From JAXFQS01 sp034178815 (lineage in GTDB: Bacteria > Verrucomicrobiota > Kiritimatiellia > RFP12 > DVOR01), in contig JAXFQS010000011.1 of the NCBI GenBank assembly GCA_034178815.1, forward strand, positions 1 through 5,809: a DNA stretch of 5,809 bases, written 5' to 3'. The position numbers and the translations under genes were made by a program. The notes under the pieces were generated by a model. That model did not search any database. It was given only the letters and a program-made list of their open reading frames with translations, and was not told the DNA's origin. Shown piece by piece: positions 4,723-5,809 of this stretch. Numbering within the stretch: position 1 is the stretch's first letter; each line of letters opens with the position of its first letter.

Positions 4723-5809
4723 CTACCGCCCGATGGCATCTGCGGCACGCTCGCCACGCTTGATTTGTTCTGCGTCATCCGGTTCTATCTGCGGGGGGAT
4801 GAACCTGACTTCTACCGCATCTCCCCATGCCATACGCGCCGTTGCGACAACTGCCTGTTCTTTGAGTTTTCGGAGGCTTTCGGGCGTCTTCGATTCTGTG
4901 GCGGATATGGAGACGATGACGCCTTTGACCGGGAAGGTTTTGAGTGGTGCAATCGTTCCGTTCCATACCGTCCCGAAGTCGGTATGCTTGAGTTCTTTGA
5001 ACTCTGGACATTTTGAGGTTGGCACCCGCCCGGAGTCAAGTGCATGGGCGGATTCTTCGGCCCATTTGCGCACGGCGGCAAGGTGCGCGGCGATTGCGGT
5101 GTCACCTAAGACCGTCCCAGGTATATATTTTTCGGCTTGGTCGGCCAAATCCGTCAAACCAGCCGATCGATAGGCCGTCGCCGGAATGATTGCCTCCAAC
5201 CGTTCCGCTCCGGCATCGGCAAAAATGAGGCCTATGGGCAGATTCTTTTGGACGCCCAGCGCCCGTCCCAATCCAATTAGGAAATACGGCGTGTGGGAGA
5301 TAATTCCCGGCAGGGGCTTCCAGCCGCCGTATTTGACGAAGCCCCGTTCATACAAGCCTTTTGGGTGTTCAAATGAAGCCCGCCGTGTGCTGACGGTGAG
5401 GGTTCGGACAGCTCCACACTCCTTCAAAGAGGTAGCCAATTTATCCTGCTTGACGCTTCCCTTTCGGGCTTGAGGGCCGAACGAACAACCTGTCACCAGA
5501 TAGACATCGCCGATAAGCACCTCTGGGAATACTAGGTGTGTACCATCGCCTGTGACTTCTAGCTTCCTTGGGGTGGCAGAGGTTGGTATCGGCGGAATGG
5601 TGACCTGCCAGCCCCCACGCTCATCGGCCGTCGCATTCCCCGCGAACTCCCCTAGAACCACCGAGATCGATGCCCCCGGCGAAGCGCGTCCGGCAAGCAC
5701 ATACGGCCGATCGCGCTGTATGACCATACCTTTGCTCACAGTTGGCGGCAAACTCAACTCCGCCAAAGCAGAGCCGGCCATACCACATACCAACAAAACG
5801 GCTAATGCA
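4723..5809 (-). CDS. Degenerate SASA-family paralog, probable secreted pseudoenzyme (5' end cut by window)
   Basis: This shares the fold of the downstream esterase but not its active site. The frame runs open to the right edge, so the true start lies outside. The visible N-terminus reads as a signal peptide core (ALAVLLVCGMAGSALA) ending in an AxA site. Residues below count from the codon at 5794-5796. SKGMVIQRD (21-29) and GGWQVTI match the N-terminal domain. GDVYLVTGCSFG (96-107) replaces GDVWMCSGQSNM: the Ser (105) remains but Gln and Asn are lost. KGVIVSIS (291-298) replaces KGVIWYQG. A short C-terminal piece, EPDDAEQIKRGERAADAIGR (338-357), aligns with EPWEIHPREKYHVGER, with Asp where the catalytic His should be. 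About 50 residues before it and the whole C-terminal domain are missing. The long intact frame, signal peptide and 25-bp operon spacing argue for a functional non-catalytic protein, perhaps glycan binding, rather than recent decay. Confidence 0.85.
   Translation of the reverse strand, partial: ALAVLLVCGMAGSALAELSLPPTVSKGMVIQRDRPYVLAGRASPGASISVVLGEFAGNATADERGGWQVTIPPIPTSATPRKLEVTGDGTHLVFPEVLIGDVYLVTGCSFGPQARKGSVKQDKLATSLKECGAVRTLTVSTRRASFEHPKGLYERGFVKYGGWKPLPGIISHTPYFLIGLGRALGVQKNLPIGLIFADAGAERLEAIIPATAYRSAGLTDLADQAEKYIPGTVLGDTAIAAHLAAVRKWAEESAHALDSGRVPTSKCPEFKELKHTDFGTVWNGTIAPLKTFPVKGVIVSISATESKTPESLRKLKEQAVVATARMAWGDAVEVRFIPPQIEPDDAEQIKRGERAADAIGR

Overview
The window looks like a piece of a Gram-negative bacterial genome of about 55% G+C. 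All confident genes read leftward (minus strand). The mix is a Tad/Flp-pilus locus with an FHA-fused CpaF ATPase next to tandem secreted sialate O-acetylesterase-family (SASA) proteins. This fits a Verrucomicrobiota/Kiritimatiellota/Lentisphaerota-type (PVC) bacterium, possibly host-associated. That placement is inference from gene content; there is no rRNA or other marker gene here.

Right part (about 3063-5809): two SASA-family genes in tandem, 25 bp apart, read right to left. The first (4723 to beyond 5809, start cut by the window edge) keeps the family fold but has lost the recognisable catalytic motifs and the C-terminal part, so it looks like a secreted pseudoenzyme. The second (3063-4697) is full length with every expected catalytic motif. 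The pair would act outside the cytoplasm on O-acetylated sialic acids or other acetylated glycans.

Middle (about 2430-3062): some 630 bp with no confident gene but much local structure. It holds a 56-bp centred imperfect palindrome just downstream of the esterase, a nested hairpin, a possible 30-codon membrane peptide, overlapping inverted repeats, a sigma70-like promoter facing the pilus genes, and a terminator-like hairpin between that promoter and the first pilus gene. The last two could form an attenuated leader or a short non-coding transcript.

Left part (1-2427): a tight cluster in the order TadE-like pseudopilin, small exported protein of unknown function, CpaB/RcpC, then FHA-CpaF (TadA) ATPase cut by the left edge. 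The spacings are a GTGA overlap, 21 bp and 3 bp, so the genes are very probably co-transcribed and partly translationally coupled. TadE would be a minor pseudopilin, CpaB a periplasmic partner of the outer-membrane channel, and CpaF the motor. The secretin, platform proteins, Flp pilin and prepilin peptidase are not in the window.
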